DNA of 64,000 bases from Dolichospermum sp. FACHB-1091 (GCF_014697585.1 NZ_JACJSB010000005.1:1-64000), one strand, 5' to 3'; shown: positions 8,896 to 17,796, counted from the stretch's first letter. The notes: generated by a model from the letters alone, not told the origin. Made by a program: numbers and translations.

Positions 8896-10008
8896 CTGCG
8901 TTGACAAGTAATTTTTGACAAGTTGTAAAATGCGTTCTGCTGCATGGCCATCGCCAAAGGGATTAATGGCGGTGGCCATTTTAGTATAAGCGGCCGAGTT
9001 ACTCAGTAGTTCACTAGCGGCTGCGACAATATTTTCCGTTTGTGTACCTACGAGTTTGGCTGTACCTGCGGTGACAGCTTCTGGTCTCTCTGTAGTATCT
9101 CTAAGAACTAACACTGGTTTACCCAAGCTGGGGGCTTCTTCTTGTAAACCACCAGAATCTGTTAAAATTAAATGCGATCGCTCAATAGCCCCCACTAATT
9201 CCGCATAATCTAAAGGTTCTGTCAAGAAAATCCGGGGATGATTCCCCAACAATTTTTGTAATGGTTCTCTAACTATCGGATTTTTATGTAATGGTAATAA
9301 TAAAGCTGTATCGGGAAATTGCTCTAAAATCTGTAAAAAACTTTCAGCGATATCTTGCAGTGGTTCTCCCCAATTTTCCCGTCTATGAACTGTTGCTAAA
9401 ATTGTCCGATATTGATGCCAATCTAAACCCGGTATATGACAAACTGGTTTAGTTGCAGCCACATTTAACAAAGCATCAATCACTGTATTTCCTGTGAGGT
9501 GAATTTCCCCCAACACTCCAGAACTTTGTAAATTTTCCACCGCTAAAGTTGTCGGGGCAAAATGCAATTGTGTAAGCTGAGAAATTAATCTTCTATTAGC
9601 TTCTTCTGGAAAAGGATTAAATAAATCATCAGTTCTTAAACCAGCTTCCACATGACCAACAGGAATTTTTTGATAAAAAGCGGCCAAAGTTGCAGCAAAA
9701 GCAGTTGTCGTATCTCCTTGAACAATCACAAAATCTAAAGTTTGTTCCTGAAATAATGCTTCTAAACCTTGTAGACTTCGACAGGTAATCTCACTAAGAG
9801 ATTGCTGACGCTGCATAATCTCCAAATTCCAATCAGCTTTGAGTTTGAACAACTTCATTACTTGTTCAACCATTTCTCGATGTTGTCCTGTGAGAATTAC
9901 CTGCAATTCAAAATCTGGAGAATTTTGAAAAACTTGAATTACTGGTGCTAGTTTAATAGCTTCGGGACGAGTTCCTAAAATAATGCCAATGCGGTGTTGA
10001 TTAGTCAT
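8884..10008 (-). CDS. wecB: UDP-N-acetylglucosamine 2-epimerase (non-hydrolysing)
   Basis: A 374-aa cytosolic enzyme interconverting UDP-GlcNAc and UDP-ManNAc for surface polysaccharide synthesis. It has the family start IGIILGTRPEAIKLAPV, the mid-domain HVEAGLRTDDLFNPFPEE NRR region, TVHRREN and the nucleotide-binding ILTDSGGLQEEAPSLGKPVLVLRDTTERPE. Full length for the GT-B-fold family (about 370-380). It overlaps the SH3b/PG-binding gene tail to tail by 12 nt. No other nucleotide-sugar genes flank it. Confidence 0.95.
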   Translation of the reverse strand: MTNQHRIGIILGTRPEAIKLAPVIQVFQNSPDFELQVILTGQHREMVEQVMKLFKLKADWNLEIMQRQQSLSEITCRSLQGLEALFQEQTLDFVIVQGDTTTAFAATLAAFYQKIPVGHVEAGLRTDDLFNPFPEEANRRLISQLTQLHFAPTTLAVENLQSSGVLGEIHLTGNTVIDALLNVAATKPVCHIPGLDWHQYRTILATVHRRENWGEPLQDIAESFLQILEQFPDTALLLPLHKNPIVREPLQKLLGNHPRIFLTEPLDYAELVGAIERSHLILTDSGGLQEEAPSLGKPVLVLRDTTERPEAVTAGTAKLVGTQTENIVAAASELLSNSAAYTKMATAINPFGDGHAAERILQLVKNYLSTQLNT

Positions 10009-10060
10009 TAGTCAAATAATTACAATTTACTTTTAATTTTCCTAGACGGTAATTAATTTT

Positions 10061-10300
10061 TTACCTAATTATACCAAATTGTTTATAGTATTTGCGGGCA
10101 AAATTATAGCCTGTAAGTGCTTGAGTATCTGGTTGTATGTGAAATAACACAACCTTACTGATGCGATCGCCCCATGATAAAAATTTGATTGTCCCTGTCA
10201 CACCTGAAAAAGCAAAATTATGACTTAAAGCTTGTTGAATACCTATTTTAGTATTACCATTTTTTTCCATAGCAATAGCTACTGTTTTAGTAGCATCGAC
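10061..10300 (-). pseudogene. C-terminal relic of an ABC transporter substrate-binding protein
   Basis: The frame reads KFVDATKTVAIAMEKNG, then IGIQQALSHNFAFSGVTGTIKFLSWGDR and VVLFHIQPDTQALTGYNF. This is the end of a periplasmic type I substrate-binding protein (branched-chain amino acid/receptor family), where the G-x-x-G-x-I-x-F-x-x-x-G-D-R pattern is typical. The upstream 18 codons, including the only ATG, come from a dispersed REP repeat (10322-10395), so the N-terminal 300 or so residues are missing. Truncation by repeat-associated rearrangement is the likely history. Not expected to be functional. Confidence 0.6.
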
Positions 10301-10321
10301 AAACTTTTTATAATAGTCTAT

Positions 10322-10395
10322 GTAGGTTGGGTTGAACAACGTGAAACCCAACATCTACGCGAATTGGTTGGGTTGAAAAATGAAACCCAACCAAC
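10322..10395. repeat. REP-type repeat, two units
   Basis: Two adjacent units of GTAGGTTGGGTTGA ... GAAACCCAAC. The arms GTTGGGTT and AACCCAAC pair to form a hairpin. It is the same family as the repeats flanking the RAYT transposase at 14052. It sits at the broken end of the substrate-binding-protein relic. Confidence 0.8.
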
Positions 10396-10420
10396 AATTT
10401 TCTTAACTAAACCTTATTGG

Positions 10421-11113
10421 TTAAATGACAAACTTTTCTGTAATGGTTGCATTATTTAGAGTAACCCGGATTTGGAATTTTTCACCCATTTCAGCACAAA
10501 ATTTTAATTTAATGTAATTATCTCCTTGTTCTCTGGCTTTAACTTCTAAAAATGGCTGGCCATTTTCATATAATTCTGATGGCTCAATGTTTATCTTCTT
10601 AATTAAATCAAGAGTATATTGATATTCAGCTATTTTTCCTTCTTCTTTAAATAGTTTAGCTACTTTTTGTAACTTGGCAATAGTTCCTTTTACATCTTCC
10701 AATTGACCAGGGTTAGAATCTTGGCTATTCTGAGCTAGTGCAAGGCTAGGATCAATACGCAAGGCTTGGGTAAAATCTTCAATCGCCTCTTTTAAATCTC
10801 CTGATAGTAGGCGGGCAAAACCTCGATTATTATAAGCTAGTGCGTAGTTAGGATTAAGACGAATGGCTTGGTTACAATCTTCAATTGCCCCTTTTAAATC
10901 TCCTGATAGTAGGCGGGCAACACTCTGGTTGAGGTAAGATTCTGCTGCATCATTAGAATCAATAAATATTTCCATACTTGCCGATTTACTCCGGGCAAGA
11001 CCTAAAATATTCGGCACATTTTGAGCATCAACTTTAGAGCTATATAATATTGCTCCTAGTACAAAAACTAAAGTTGTTAATTTTGATAATTTCATTTTGT
11101 TTTCCTTCTTCAA
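10421..11113 (-). CDS. Exported TPR-repeat protein
   Basis: A 230-aa protein with an N-terminal signal peptide (MKKENKMKLSKLTTLVFVLG, cleavage probably after KVDA near residue 30) and two tandem TPR units at about 60-125 (DLKGAIEDCNQAIRLNPNYA and DLKEAIEDFTQALRIDPSLA). The two units are nearly identical at DNA level, which suggests recent duplication. The C-terminal 100 residues are unassigned beta-rich sequence. It probably acts as a periplasmic scaffold. A better start may be ATG seven codons in (MKLSKLTTL), which gives a cleaner signal peptide. Confidence 0.75.
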   Translation of the reverse strand: MKKENKMKLSKLTTLVFVLGAILYSSKVDAQNVPNILGLARSKSASMEIFIDSNDAAESYLNQSVARLLSGDLKGAIEDCNQAIRLNPNYALAYNNRGFARLLSGDLKEAIEDFTQALRIDPSLALAQNSQDSNPGQLEDVKGTIAKLQKVAKLFKEEGKIAEYQYTLDLIKKINIEPSELYENGQPFLEVKAREQGDNYIKLKFCAEMGEKFQIRVTLNNATITEKFVI

Positions 11114-11212
11114 TTAAGAACTTTTCAGATTTATCAATACCTTCGCTATGGTGCAGAACATGAGAATTGCTACTAACGGGACTTGTAATGAGGTGTAAAT
11201 TCTGACTGGCTA

Positions 11213-12256
<1,044 letters not shown>

Positions 12257-12487
12257 AGTTTCGTTTTCTCTGTTTACCTTGTACCTTCTCTGGAGTTTAA
12301 GACAAAAAGTCTTGGTGAACCATAGTAATATTCACCGCTTTTTGTTCTGACAAAACAAGTGTCTCTAAAATTTATCTGATTGTCATCACTAAGTTACTTA
12401 AGTATTTACCTTAATAAAGTTAATATTGTTAATAATGTTAATGTTATTAACATTATTTCCCCTGAGAGCCTGAGAAGATTTTGAATA

Positions 12488-12562
12488 ACACTTACGCATA
12501 AAACCTTTTAAACTCTCATTCCCTCCTAACCTCCGTGTCCTCTGTGGTTCGTTATTTAATTT
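12488..12562. repeat. Degenerate copy of the ACTTACGC element
   Basis: ACACTTACGCATAAAACC ... GTGTCCTCTGTGGTTCG resembles the 5' end and middle of the small element found intact at 43147-43240. The right inverted repeat is gone. Together with flanking AT-rich sequence it accounts for the gap 12257-12583, in which I see nothing else. Confidence 0.45.
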
Positions 12563-12631
12563 TCATCATCAAAACAGACAACTTTGAGATTAAATAATAA
12601 TCAACTACCATTGCCCCACATAAACCCCACA

Positions 12632-12871
12632 ATGAACACAAAAACAATATTTACCTCCTGGATAACTTGCCCTAAACCCAACCTCCAAGCCAAATCACGC
12701 CTATTTTGCCTACCCTATGCTGGTGGTAACAGGAGGGTTTTTCATACTTGGACTGATTATTTACCGAAAACTATTGAATTATGTCCTATAGAAATTCCTG
12801 GTAGAGGAAGACAAATTAAATCACCTCCATACACAGAAGTTCAACCTTTAGACATGAGTAGGTTGGGTTGA
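12632..12871 (+). pseudogene. Truncated type II thioesterase (NRPS/PKS-associated)
   Basis: Starting from the ATG at 12632, the 79-aa product reads RLFCLPYAGGNRRVFHTW (oxyanion-region start of type II thioesterases), then PIEIPGRGRQ and PPYTEVQPL. Type II thioesterases remove wrong acyl groups from carrier proteins of peptide or polyketide synthetases and are about 240 aa with a GHSMG nucleophile motif. Here the sequence stops after about 75 residues, exactly where a REP half-unit (12858) begins, so the nucleophile, Asp and His are missing. With the NRPS relic at 1216 it points to a lost natural-product cluster. Confidence 0.75.
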
Positions 12872-12876
12872 ATGAA
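12858..12876. repeat. REP half-unit at a gene-fragment junction
   Basis: GTAGGTTGGGTTGAATGAA is one arm of the REP family. It separates the truncated thioesterase from the truncated antitoxin relic that follows, marking a rearrangement junction. Confidence 0.7.
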
Positions 12877-13051
12877 TACCTTCAATTACAATTTTTGTGG
12901 GTGTTTCTTCAAGAGATGAATTTTTCTCTAATTAGAAAATAGATTCTTGAATAAGTTGGACTACATAAGTTTCCACAGAAAGTCCTTGCTGTTGTGCTTC
13001 CTCTGTTAAATACTGTTCTAATTCTGGTGGTAAATTGAGGGTTAATGTCAT
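12872..13051 (-). pseudogene. Dead antitoxin paralogue
   Basis: From ATG at 13051 the reverse strand encodes MTLTLNLPPELEQYL and then GLSVETYVVQLIQESIF, almost the same as the antitoxins at 16610 and 17527. A CAA-to-TAA change at 12932-12934 stops it after about 39 codons; beyond it the same frame still resembles the 16610 antitoxin (EKNSS..EETPTKIVIEGIH) until the REP half-unit cuts it at 12872. The cognate toxin is absent. The relic is closest to the RelE-linked copy. Confidence 0.8.
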
Positions 13052-13099
13052 AAATCTATTGTGAGTGACTCTATCTATTTTTAGCTTGGTAAAAATAAA

Positions 13100-13441
13100 C
13101 TAACTCGTAAGTTTCAAAGCAGCAGCTAAAATATCATCATCAGATTCCATCTCATCTAAATTATCCAGCTTCATCTTTTCCATAATTTGACGATGAGTGA
13201 TTTCATATTGAGCATTTACTAAAGTACGTGCTATTTGATAGGTGATTTTTTGCCAATCTTCAGATGAAGCTATTACCTCTATATGTTGCAATGCTGCATA
13301 AGCCTCTGCTGGTAGCTTTGGTAAAAATTTCAAAGCTAAATTAATATTTTGTGCTTGTGTTTGTTCCGCTATTTTAGACAAATCTATCATTACCCCATCG
13401 GTTTCTTTATCGGTGTAAGTCAATCTAGTTTCTTCAGACAT
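13100..13441 (-). CDS. Hypothetical protein upstream-paired with DUF4926 gene
   Basis: A 113-aa soluble, mainly helical protein that is acidic at the C-terminus (NLDEMESDDDILAAALKLTS). No recognised domain. It begins 10 nt after the stop of the DUF4926-like gene, so the two are very likely co-transcribed and possibly translated together. The setting, among toxin-antitoxin genes and repeats, makes a small two-gene accessory module plausible, but no toxin or nuclease motif is visible. Confidence 0.6.
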   Translation of the reverse strand: MSEETRLTYTDKETDGVMIDLSKIAEQTQAQNINLALKFLPKLPAEAYAALQHIEVIASSEDWQKITYQIARTLVNAQYEITHRQIMEKMKLDNLDEMESDDDILAAALKLTS

Positions 13442-13451
13442 ATAAATTCCT

Positions 13452-13682
13452 TCAAAAACTAATGGGTGCTTTTATCTCAAAATGTAACACCATTATTTGC
13501 TGTGGAAGCAACCCAACAGATTCATAAGTTTGTCCATTACTATCACTAAATTCTACTTCAAAAGCAGCACCATCAGCTAATAATTCAACTATTGAACCAA
13601 CTTGACCAGATAATAAATTATATTCAGATAAATTAACTGTGAGTGCTACTACATCTAATAATTCGGGCATACTTTTACTCAT
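13452..13682 (-). CDS. DUF4926-like small protein
   Basis: A 76-aa protein whose core, LLDVVALTVNLSEYNLLSGQVGSIVELL then FEVEFSDSNGQTYESVGLLPQQIMVLH, fits the DUF4926 family of small SH3-like beta-barrel proteins that are often found beside toxin-like or uncharacterised partners. ATG at 13682 or, four codons later, at 13670 are both possible starts. The start codon and its upstream 70 nt are duplicated 80 bp further upstream. Function is unknown; an antitoxin- or immunity-like role is a guess from context. Confidence 0.65.
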   Translation of the reverse strand: MSKSMPELLDVVALTVNLSEYNLLSGQVGSIVELLADGAAFEVEFSDSNGQTYESVGLLPQQIMVLHFEIKAPISF

Positions 13683-13830
13683 TCTTTATAACCGCCAATA
13701 TTTGTAGGTTGGGTTGAGGTACGAAACCCAACATCACCCACCGACATATTATAATTACTCATTCTTTATAACCGCCAATATTTGTAGGTTGGGTTGAGGA
13801 ACGAAACCCAACATCACCCACCAACATATT
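13681..13830. repeat. 80-bp tandem duplication carrying REP units and a start codon
   Basis: The segment beginning ATTCTTTATAACCGCCAATA at 13681 is repeated at 13761, with an exact 80-bp period and only a few differences. Each copy contains one REP hairpin (13704-13733 and 13784-13813). The duplicated block includes the start-codon region of the DUF4926-like gene, so its promoter region now exists twice in tandem. Confidence 0.9.
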
Positions 13831-13860
13831 ACAGGGGTTTCCGCTCTAGGTACATCTTAA

Positions 13861-13910
13861 GCCCCCTCCTCGCTTGCGGGGAGGGGGTTGGGGGTGGGGT
13901 TCTTGTACCT
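13861..13910. repeat. GC-rich dispersed repeat (free-standing copy)
   Basis: GCCCCCTCCTCGCTTGCGGG and following G-rich sequence is the reverse complement of the segment inserted in ileS at 18761. Self-complementary CCTCCCCGC/GCGAGGAGG arms give a GC-rich hairpin in an otherwise AT-rich region. Confidence 0.8.
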
Positions 13911-13939
13911 TATAACATCGGGAAGTGCTGTATAATTAA

Positions 13940-14000
13940 TGTTGGGTTGCGCTTCACTTTATAATTAATGTTGGGTTTCCTTGCGTCAACCCAACCTACG
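13940..14000. repeat. REP repeat pair, 5' flank of RAYT
   Basis: Two units in inverted arrangement (TGTTGGGTTGCG and TGTTGGGTTTCC ... CAACCCAACCTAC) lie 50 nt upstream of the transposase start. Confidence 0.85.
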
Positions 14001-14051
14001 GGGTAAAATCAAGGTTATAAAACACAACTTTATTCACAGGATATTTATAGT

Positions 14052-14594
14052 ATGGAATATCGCCGCGCCAAAGTGGCAGGAGGAACATACCTTTTTACAG
14101 TGGTGACAGAGAAAAGACAAAAAATATTATGTTTACAAAAAAATGTTTCTTTATTAAGAGATGCTTTTGGTTATGTAATGCGGAAACATCCATTTATTAT
14201 AGATGCTATTGTGATTTTACCTGATCATCTCCACTGTATTTGGACTTTACCAGAAAATGATCATGATTTTTCTACCCGTTGGCGTTTAATTAAAAGTTAT
14301 TTTAGTCGTAAATGTGAAACTATTTCACCAGAAAATATATCTATATCTAGAAAAAAGAAAAAACAACGGGCTATATGGCAATATCGTTTTTGGGAACATT
14401 TAATTAGAGATGAAATTGATTTTCAAAATTACGTTGAATATATTCATTATAATCCCGTGAAACATGGTTTCGTAATAGCACCAAAAGATTGGGAATATTC
14501 CAGTTTTCACCGTGCTGTGCGTCAAGGTATGTATGACATGATGTGGGGTGCGGGTGAGGAAATTATTTTTGATGATGATATTGGCAACGAGTAG
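14052..14594 (+). CDS. REP-associated tyrosine transposase (RAYT, Y1/IS200-like)
   Basis: A 180-aa single-strand transposase of the TnpA_REP type. The metal-binding H-x-H is in LPDHLHCIW (H59, H61), and the catalytic tyrosine region is YIHYNPVKHG (Y130/Y133), followed by the family's W-x-Y-S-S-F end (DWEYSSFHRA). It begins MEYRRAKVAGGTYLFTVVT, typical for RAYTs. All motifs are intact. REP repeats flank it on both sides (13940-14000 and 14591-14678). Members bind and mobilise REP hairpins, so it is the obvious candidate for spreading the GTAGGTTGGGTTGA family seen at about ten other sites here. Confidence 0.93.
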   Translation: MEYRRAKVAGGTYLFTVVTEKRQKILCLQKNVSLLRDAFGYVMRKHPFIIDAIVILPDHLHCIWTLPENDHDFSTRWRLIKSYFSRKCETISPENISISRKKKKQRAIWQYRFWEHLIRDEIDFQNYVEYIHYNPVKHGFVIAPKDWEYSSFHRAVRQGMYDMMWGAGEEIIFDDDIGNE

Positions 14595-14678
14595 GTTGGG
14601 TTGAATGAAATGAAACCCAACATTGATGGTATAATGCCTATGGGTGATGTTGGGTTTCGTTCCTCAACCCAACCTACA
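14591..14678. repeat. REP repeat pair, 3' flank of RAYT
   Basis: GTAGGTTGGGTTGAATGAAA overlaps the transposase stop codon and is followed after 40 nt by an inverted unit ending CTCAACCCAACCTAC. The arrangement REP-RAYT-REP is symmetrical. Confidence 0.88.
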
Positions 14679-14769
14679 TTTGCCATTTGCGGACGCTTAG
14701 TAGTATAATGTGAACATGGGTTTTAATCCATAACTATATCTCTTTTGCAAAAATCACTTCGATTTCAGT

Positions 14770-15702
14770 ATGAAAGTAGTATCTATTATTAACTATAAGG
14801 GTGGCGTTGGTAAAACCACTATCACCGCTAATCTAGGAACAGAATTAGCCTGTAGAGGTTATCGAGTATTATTAATTGATGCTGATCCTCAGTGCAGTTT
14901 AACCTTCTCTTTTTTAAAGTTGAATGAACTGGGTTGGCTTGATGAAAAAGAACTGACTTTAAAAACATTTTTTACGCCATTTGTCAAGGGCATCTCTAAT
15001 TATAAATCATTGAGTGATTTGAGAGTTGATCCAAGTCCAATTAATGAAAAAATACAACAATATAGTGAACAAGGTTCATTACATTTAATTCCTTCTGACT
15101 TATCATTGATTGATATTGATATGAAACTTGCTGGCAGGTTAGCAGGAGGATATGGCAGACTTGAACAAGCAGAACAATATATAACAATTTTTAGTTCAAT
15201 TTGCCAAGGATTAGAGACATTAACATCAAGCTATGACTTTGTTTTAATAGACTGTCCTCCCAATTTTAATATTGTAACTCAAACATCTATAGCAGCAAGT
15301 AATTATATTGTAATACCTGCAAGACCTGATCATCTTTCTACGTTAGGAATTTCGTATTTAACCCAAAGTATTCATGATTTTAAAGATGACTATAACTTTT
15401 ATGCAAAACAAGCTAATACCTCATCCATTGATCCGAAGATTCTTAAGATACTATTTACAATGGTTAAGGTGAGTAAAGGTAAACAACCAATTAAAGATCA
15501 TCAAAGGTATATAGACGATATCGAAAAAAATCACAAATTAAACAAATTTGATACTTTCATTAGAGAATATCAAAGTTTGTTTTCAACTGCTTCAGAAGAT
15601 AGGATTCCAGTTATTTTAAATTCATCTGCACCTCCACATCTTATTCAAGAGATAAAGGAATTTGTAGATGAGTTTGAGTATTTATTAAGTGAATTTAGAT
15701 AA
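14770..15702 (+). CDS. ParA-family ATPase
   Basis: A 310-aa deviant-Walker P-loop ATPase. KGGVGKTT at residues 10-17 is Walker A with the signature lysine K10; LLIDADPQC is the A' motif and YDFVLIDCPP the Walker B. Relatives drive plasmid or chromosome partition or position cellular cargo. The C-terminal half carries an insertion (around 200-270) not typical of plasmid ParA. There is no ParB-like gene and no obvious parS; the next gene, 26 nt downstream, encodes a small unknown protein and is probably its partner. The AT-rich codon use and position in a repeat/toxin island suggest acquisition from a plasmid or mobile element. Confidence 0.88.
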   Translation: MKVVSIINYKGGVGKTTITANLGTELACRGYRVLLIDADPQCSLTFSFLKLNELGWLDEKELTLKTFFTPFVKGISNYKSLSDLRVDPSPINEKIQQYSEQGSLHLIPSDLSLIDIDMKLAGRLAGGYGRLEQAEQYITIFSSICQGLETLTSSYDFVLIDCPPNFNIVTQTSIAASNYIVIPARPDHLSTLGISYLTQSIHDFKDDYNFYAKQANTSSIDPKILKILFTMVKVSKGKQPIKDHQRYIDDIEKNHKLNKFDTFIREYQSLFSTASEDRIPVILNSSAPPHLIQEIKEFVDEFEYLLSEFR

Positions 15703-15728
15703 TTTTTCAAAATTACCATATAAGCAGT

Positions 15729-16196
15729 ATGAATCAATATTCAGTTAACAACGATGATATAGATGATATACCTAAAGAAGTAATTGATATAGTTAGGAGA
15801 CAATGGCTAAATTTTAATGATCAGCAAAAGAAAGATATTTTAGAAGGGAAAGCACAACTAAGGGTGAATTGTCATTATCCCAAGCATATTATTGTCGAAA
15901 AGTTAGAAAAGACATCTCGCAAAACCATTAATAAAAATCAGCAGTCTGAGAATTTAGACCATACTCAACTTGCAGAAAAATTAGATAAGTTAAATTCTAT
16001 GGAGGAAGGAATAGAGTTTTTGAAATCTCATTTTTCTACAAAAAAATCTCTGGAGTCTTTTGCAAAATTCTTGAAAATATCAACACAAAAACAAACCTCA
16101 CAAGAACTAAGAGAACGTATTGTTTCTGCAACAATAGGTTATAGGTCTCAAATAGAGTTTATACAGAAAAGAAGAAGACCAAAACTAGAGGATTAA
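15729..16196 (+). CDS. Unknown partner protein of ParA-like ATPase
   Basis: A 155-aa basic, helical, soluble protein 26 nt after parA-like and so probably in one operon. The C-terminal 45 residues (LESFAKFLKISTQKQTSQELRERIVSATIGYRSQIEFI) look like a SAP-like or helix-turn-helix tail of the kind appended to many DNA-associated accessory proteins. Lysine-rich ends (RRRPKLED) would fit nucleic acid contact. It does not resemble ParB. A DNA-binding adaptor for the ATPase is the simplest guess, with low certainty. Confidence 0.6.
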   Translation: MNQYSVNNDDIDDIPKEVIDIVRRQWLNFNDQQKKDILEGKAQLRVNCHYPKHIIVEKLEKTSRKTINKNQQSENLDHTQLAEKLDKLNSMEEGIEFLKSHFSTKKSLESFAKFLKISTQKQTSQELRERIVSATIGYRSQIEFIQKRRRPKLED

Positions 16197-16245
16197 TTTT
16201 TACATGAAAATGAAAAATTTACTCAAGTAGTTAAATTTTATATTT

Positions 16246-16620
16246 TTATTGATCTGGAATGGTATTTTCTTCTTCATATTGAGCTATTGCTTGTTCAATT
16301 ATTTCATTACTCACATCTGTCAGATCAGATTTAAAATAAATTGTAGTGAGTATAATTCCTTGAGCATTTTTTAGATAATAAATCACCCTATATCCTCCAC
16401 TTTTTCCTTTTTGAATGTTACTATTTTTAATACGAACTTTGAAAACTTGATATTTAATTCCCGCAATTCTATCTCCAGGAATTTCACCTGCTTGTAGTTG
16501 ATCAATTAAAGGTTGAATATCACTACGAATGGAACGATAGCGTTTAGCTAGTTCTCGCAAATCTCTTTGAAAACGAGGAGTAATAGCAATTTCAATTGAT
16601 AGTGGTTCATTATTCTGCAT
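16246..16620 (-). CDS. RelE/ParE-superfamily toxin
   Basis: A 124-aa protein with the RelE/ParE fold signature: ITPRFQRDLRELAKRY at the start, a central LIDQLQAGEIPGDRI, then VFKVRIKNSNIQKGKSGGYRVIYYL and a final LTTIYFKSDLTDV. The K-x-G-x-x-G-x-R-V-I-Y pattern is typical of ribosome-dependent mRNA interferases. It overlaps the antitoxin gene by 11 nt, antitoxin first, the usual order for translational coupling. Expected to block translation when the antitoxin is degraded; probably promotes island stability. Confidence 0.82.
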   Translation of the reverse strand: MQNNEPLSIEIAITPRFQRDLRELAKRYRSIRSDIQPLIDQLQAGEIPGDRIAGIKYQVFKVRIKNSNIQKGKSGGYRVIYYLKNAQGIILTTIYFKSDLTDVSNEIIEQAIAQYEEENTIPDQ

Positions 16621-16861
16621 CTATTCCTTCCCACATTTGTGAAAGAGGTATAGTTTGTCCACTTAATGCTTCTTTTATTCCCTGATGAATACCTTCAATG
16701 ACAATTTCTGTGGGTGTTTCTTCAAATGAATTTTTCTCTAATTGGAAAATAGATTTTTGAATAAGTTGCACTGCATAAGTTTCCACAGAAAGTCCTTGTT
16801 GTTGTGCTTGCTGTATTAAATATTGTTCTAATTCTGGTGGTAAGCTGAGGGTTAGTGTCAT
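16610..16861 (-). CDS. Antitoxin of RelE-type pair
   Basis: An 83-aa protein starting MTLTLSLPPELEQYLIQQA at 16861. An in-frame ATG further upstream exists, but its extension (GLIFCFCRF...) lies in the shared 5' region and is not conserved-protein-like. The N-terminal 35 residues form a ribbon-helix-helix-like or helical DNA/dimer segment nearly identical to the antitoxin at 17527. The C-terminal half (EKNSFEETPTEIVIEGIHQGIKEALSG) differs and should be the toxin-neutralising part. Overlaps its toxin gene by 11 nt. Confidence 0.78.
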   Translation of the reverse strand: MTLTLSLPPELEQYLIQQAQQQGLSVETYAVQLIQKSIFQLEKNSFEETPTEIVIEGIHQGIKEALSGQTIPLSQMWEGIDAE

Positions 16862-16936
16862 AAGTCTATTGTGGGTGACTTTATATATTGTAAACCTGCA
16901 AAAACAAAAAATTAACCCCAAAATACCCATAACTGC

Positions 16937-16968
16937 TGTTGGGTTTTGTTCTTCAACCCAACCGACGA
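16937..16968. repeat. REP-type hairpin in duplicated antitoxin leader
   Basis: TGTTGGGTTTTGTTC then CAACCCAACCGAC. An almost identical hairpin occurs at the same distance from the other antitoxin (17880). Confidence 0.75.
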
Positions 16969-17002
16969 CTTATAATTGATCGGATAACCTGCACACCTAC
17001 AT

Positions 17003-17069
17003 TAATGAACCACGAAGGAACGAAGAGAACGAAGAAAAGAGGGTTTGAGAGATATTTTGCGTAAGTCCT
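17003..17069. repeat. One-ended copy of the ACTTACGC element
   Basis: The right end, GCGTAAGTCCTG at 17059-17070, and about 55 nt of interior match the elements at 43147 and 47380 in reverse orientation; the other inverted repeat is missing. It fills most of the gap between the two toxin-antitoxin operons. Confidence 0.7.
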
Positions 17070-17077
17070 GTTATTAT

Positions 17078-17533
17078 TCAGTTTATTTGAATATTTTGCC
17101 ATAAATCAGCATTAACAAACCTTGACAAATGACCAACATTAGTTGTGGCTATCACAACATCTGCAATATTTAAAGTTACAGATTGAGCAACTAAAATTAT
17201 ATCTCCATCTATTGTTTTATCACCTGCTGTTGGTTGTCCTTGTTGTCGAGCTTGCGCCCAAAATAAAGCAGCTTGACGCATTGCATTTGTTGTAATTGGT
17301 AGATATTCTACCAGTTGAGTTAATTCATCTAAACGAGCAATACCTTTAAATTTATTTGCTCTTAATAATTCTCGTCGCACTTCATAATCAGCAATTTCAG
17401 GAATGATAACTCTACTACCTGAAAAAATTAGCATTTGTAGCCATTTAGCGCAAGCAAGGCTTTCATCTGATAATTTGGGATTGGTGATTAAGCCTATAGG
17501 TCCAGCATCTAATAAAATAATTTTATTCACCAA
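17078..17533 (-). CDS. PIN-domain toxin (VapC-like nuclease)
   Basis: A 151-aa protein with a PIN-like layout. ILLDAGPIGLIT supplies the first acidic residue (D9), IPEIADYEVRREL the second (E near 48-53), and DGDIILVAQ with IATTNVGHLSRF the later Asp and the conserved T-x-N end. PIN toxins are Mg-dependent RNases. The ATG overlaps the antitoxin's last codons by 7 nt. Slightly longer than classical VapC (about 130 aa), so it is best called a PIN-domain nuclease of a type II system. Confidence 0.78.
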   Translation of the reverse strand: MVNKIILLDAGPIGLITNPKLSDESLACAKWLQMLIFSGSRVIIPEIADYEVRRELLRANKFKGIARLDELTQLVEYLPITTNAMRQAALFWAQARQQGQPTAGDKTIDGDIILVAQSVTLNIADVVIATTNVGHLSRFVNADLWQNIQIN

Positions 17534-17796
17534 CTGATACCTTTTAATTCTTGCGGAAATAATTGACGATTGGATAAACGATTTTCATCTAAAGCATTAA
17601 TTAAATATTCCCCTGTTTCTTGCTGTTCTTGTTCATCACTTTCATCTATCCAAGACTGAAGCACATTAACTATTTTCAATTGTTTTTCTTTTTGTAGCAA
17701 TTGCACTGCATAAGTTTCCACAGAAAGACCTTGTTGTTGTGCTTCCTGTATTAAATATTGTTCTAATTCTGGTGGTAAGCTGAGGGTTAGTGTCAT
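17527..17796 (-). CDS. Antitoxin of PIN-type pair
   Basis: An 89-aa protein from the ATG at 17796 (MTLTLSLPPELEQYLIQEA). Residues 1-35 match the RelE-linked antitoxin almost exactly; after LLQK the sequence changes to LKIVNVLQSWIDESDEQEQQETGEYLINALDENRLSNRQLFPQEL, matching other PIN-linked antitoxins in style. It is divergent to ileS, with 160 nt between the two starts, a region that is itself duplicated at 16870-17002. Confidence 0.78.
   Translation of the reverse strand: MTLTLSLPPELEQYLIQEAQQQGLSVETYAVQLLQKEKQLKIVNVLQSWIDESDEQEQQETGEYLINALDENRLSNRQLFPQELKGISW

Noticed and set aside
12632-12871. Functional thioesterase
   Set aside because: Only the first third is present; nucleophile, Asp and His motifs are missing.
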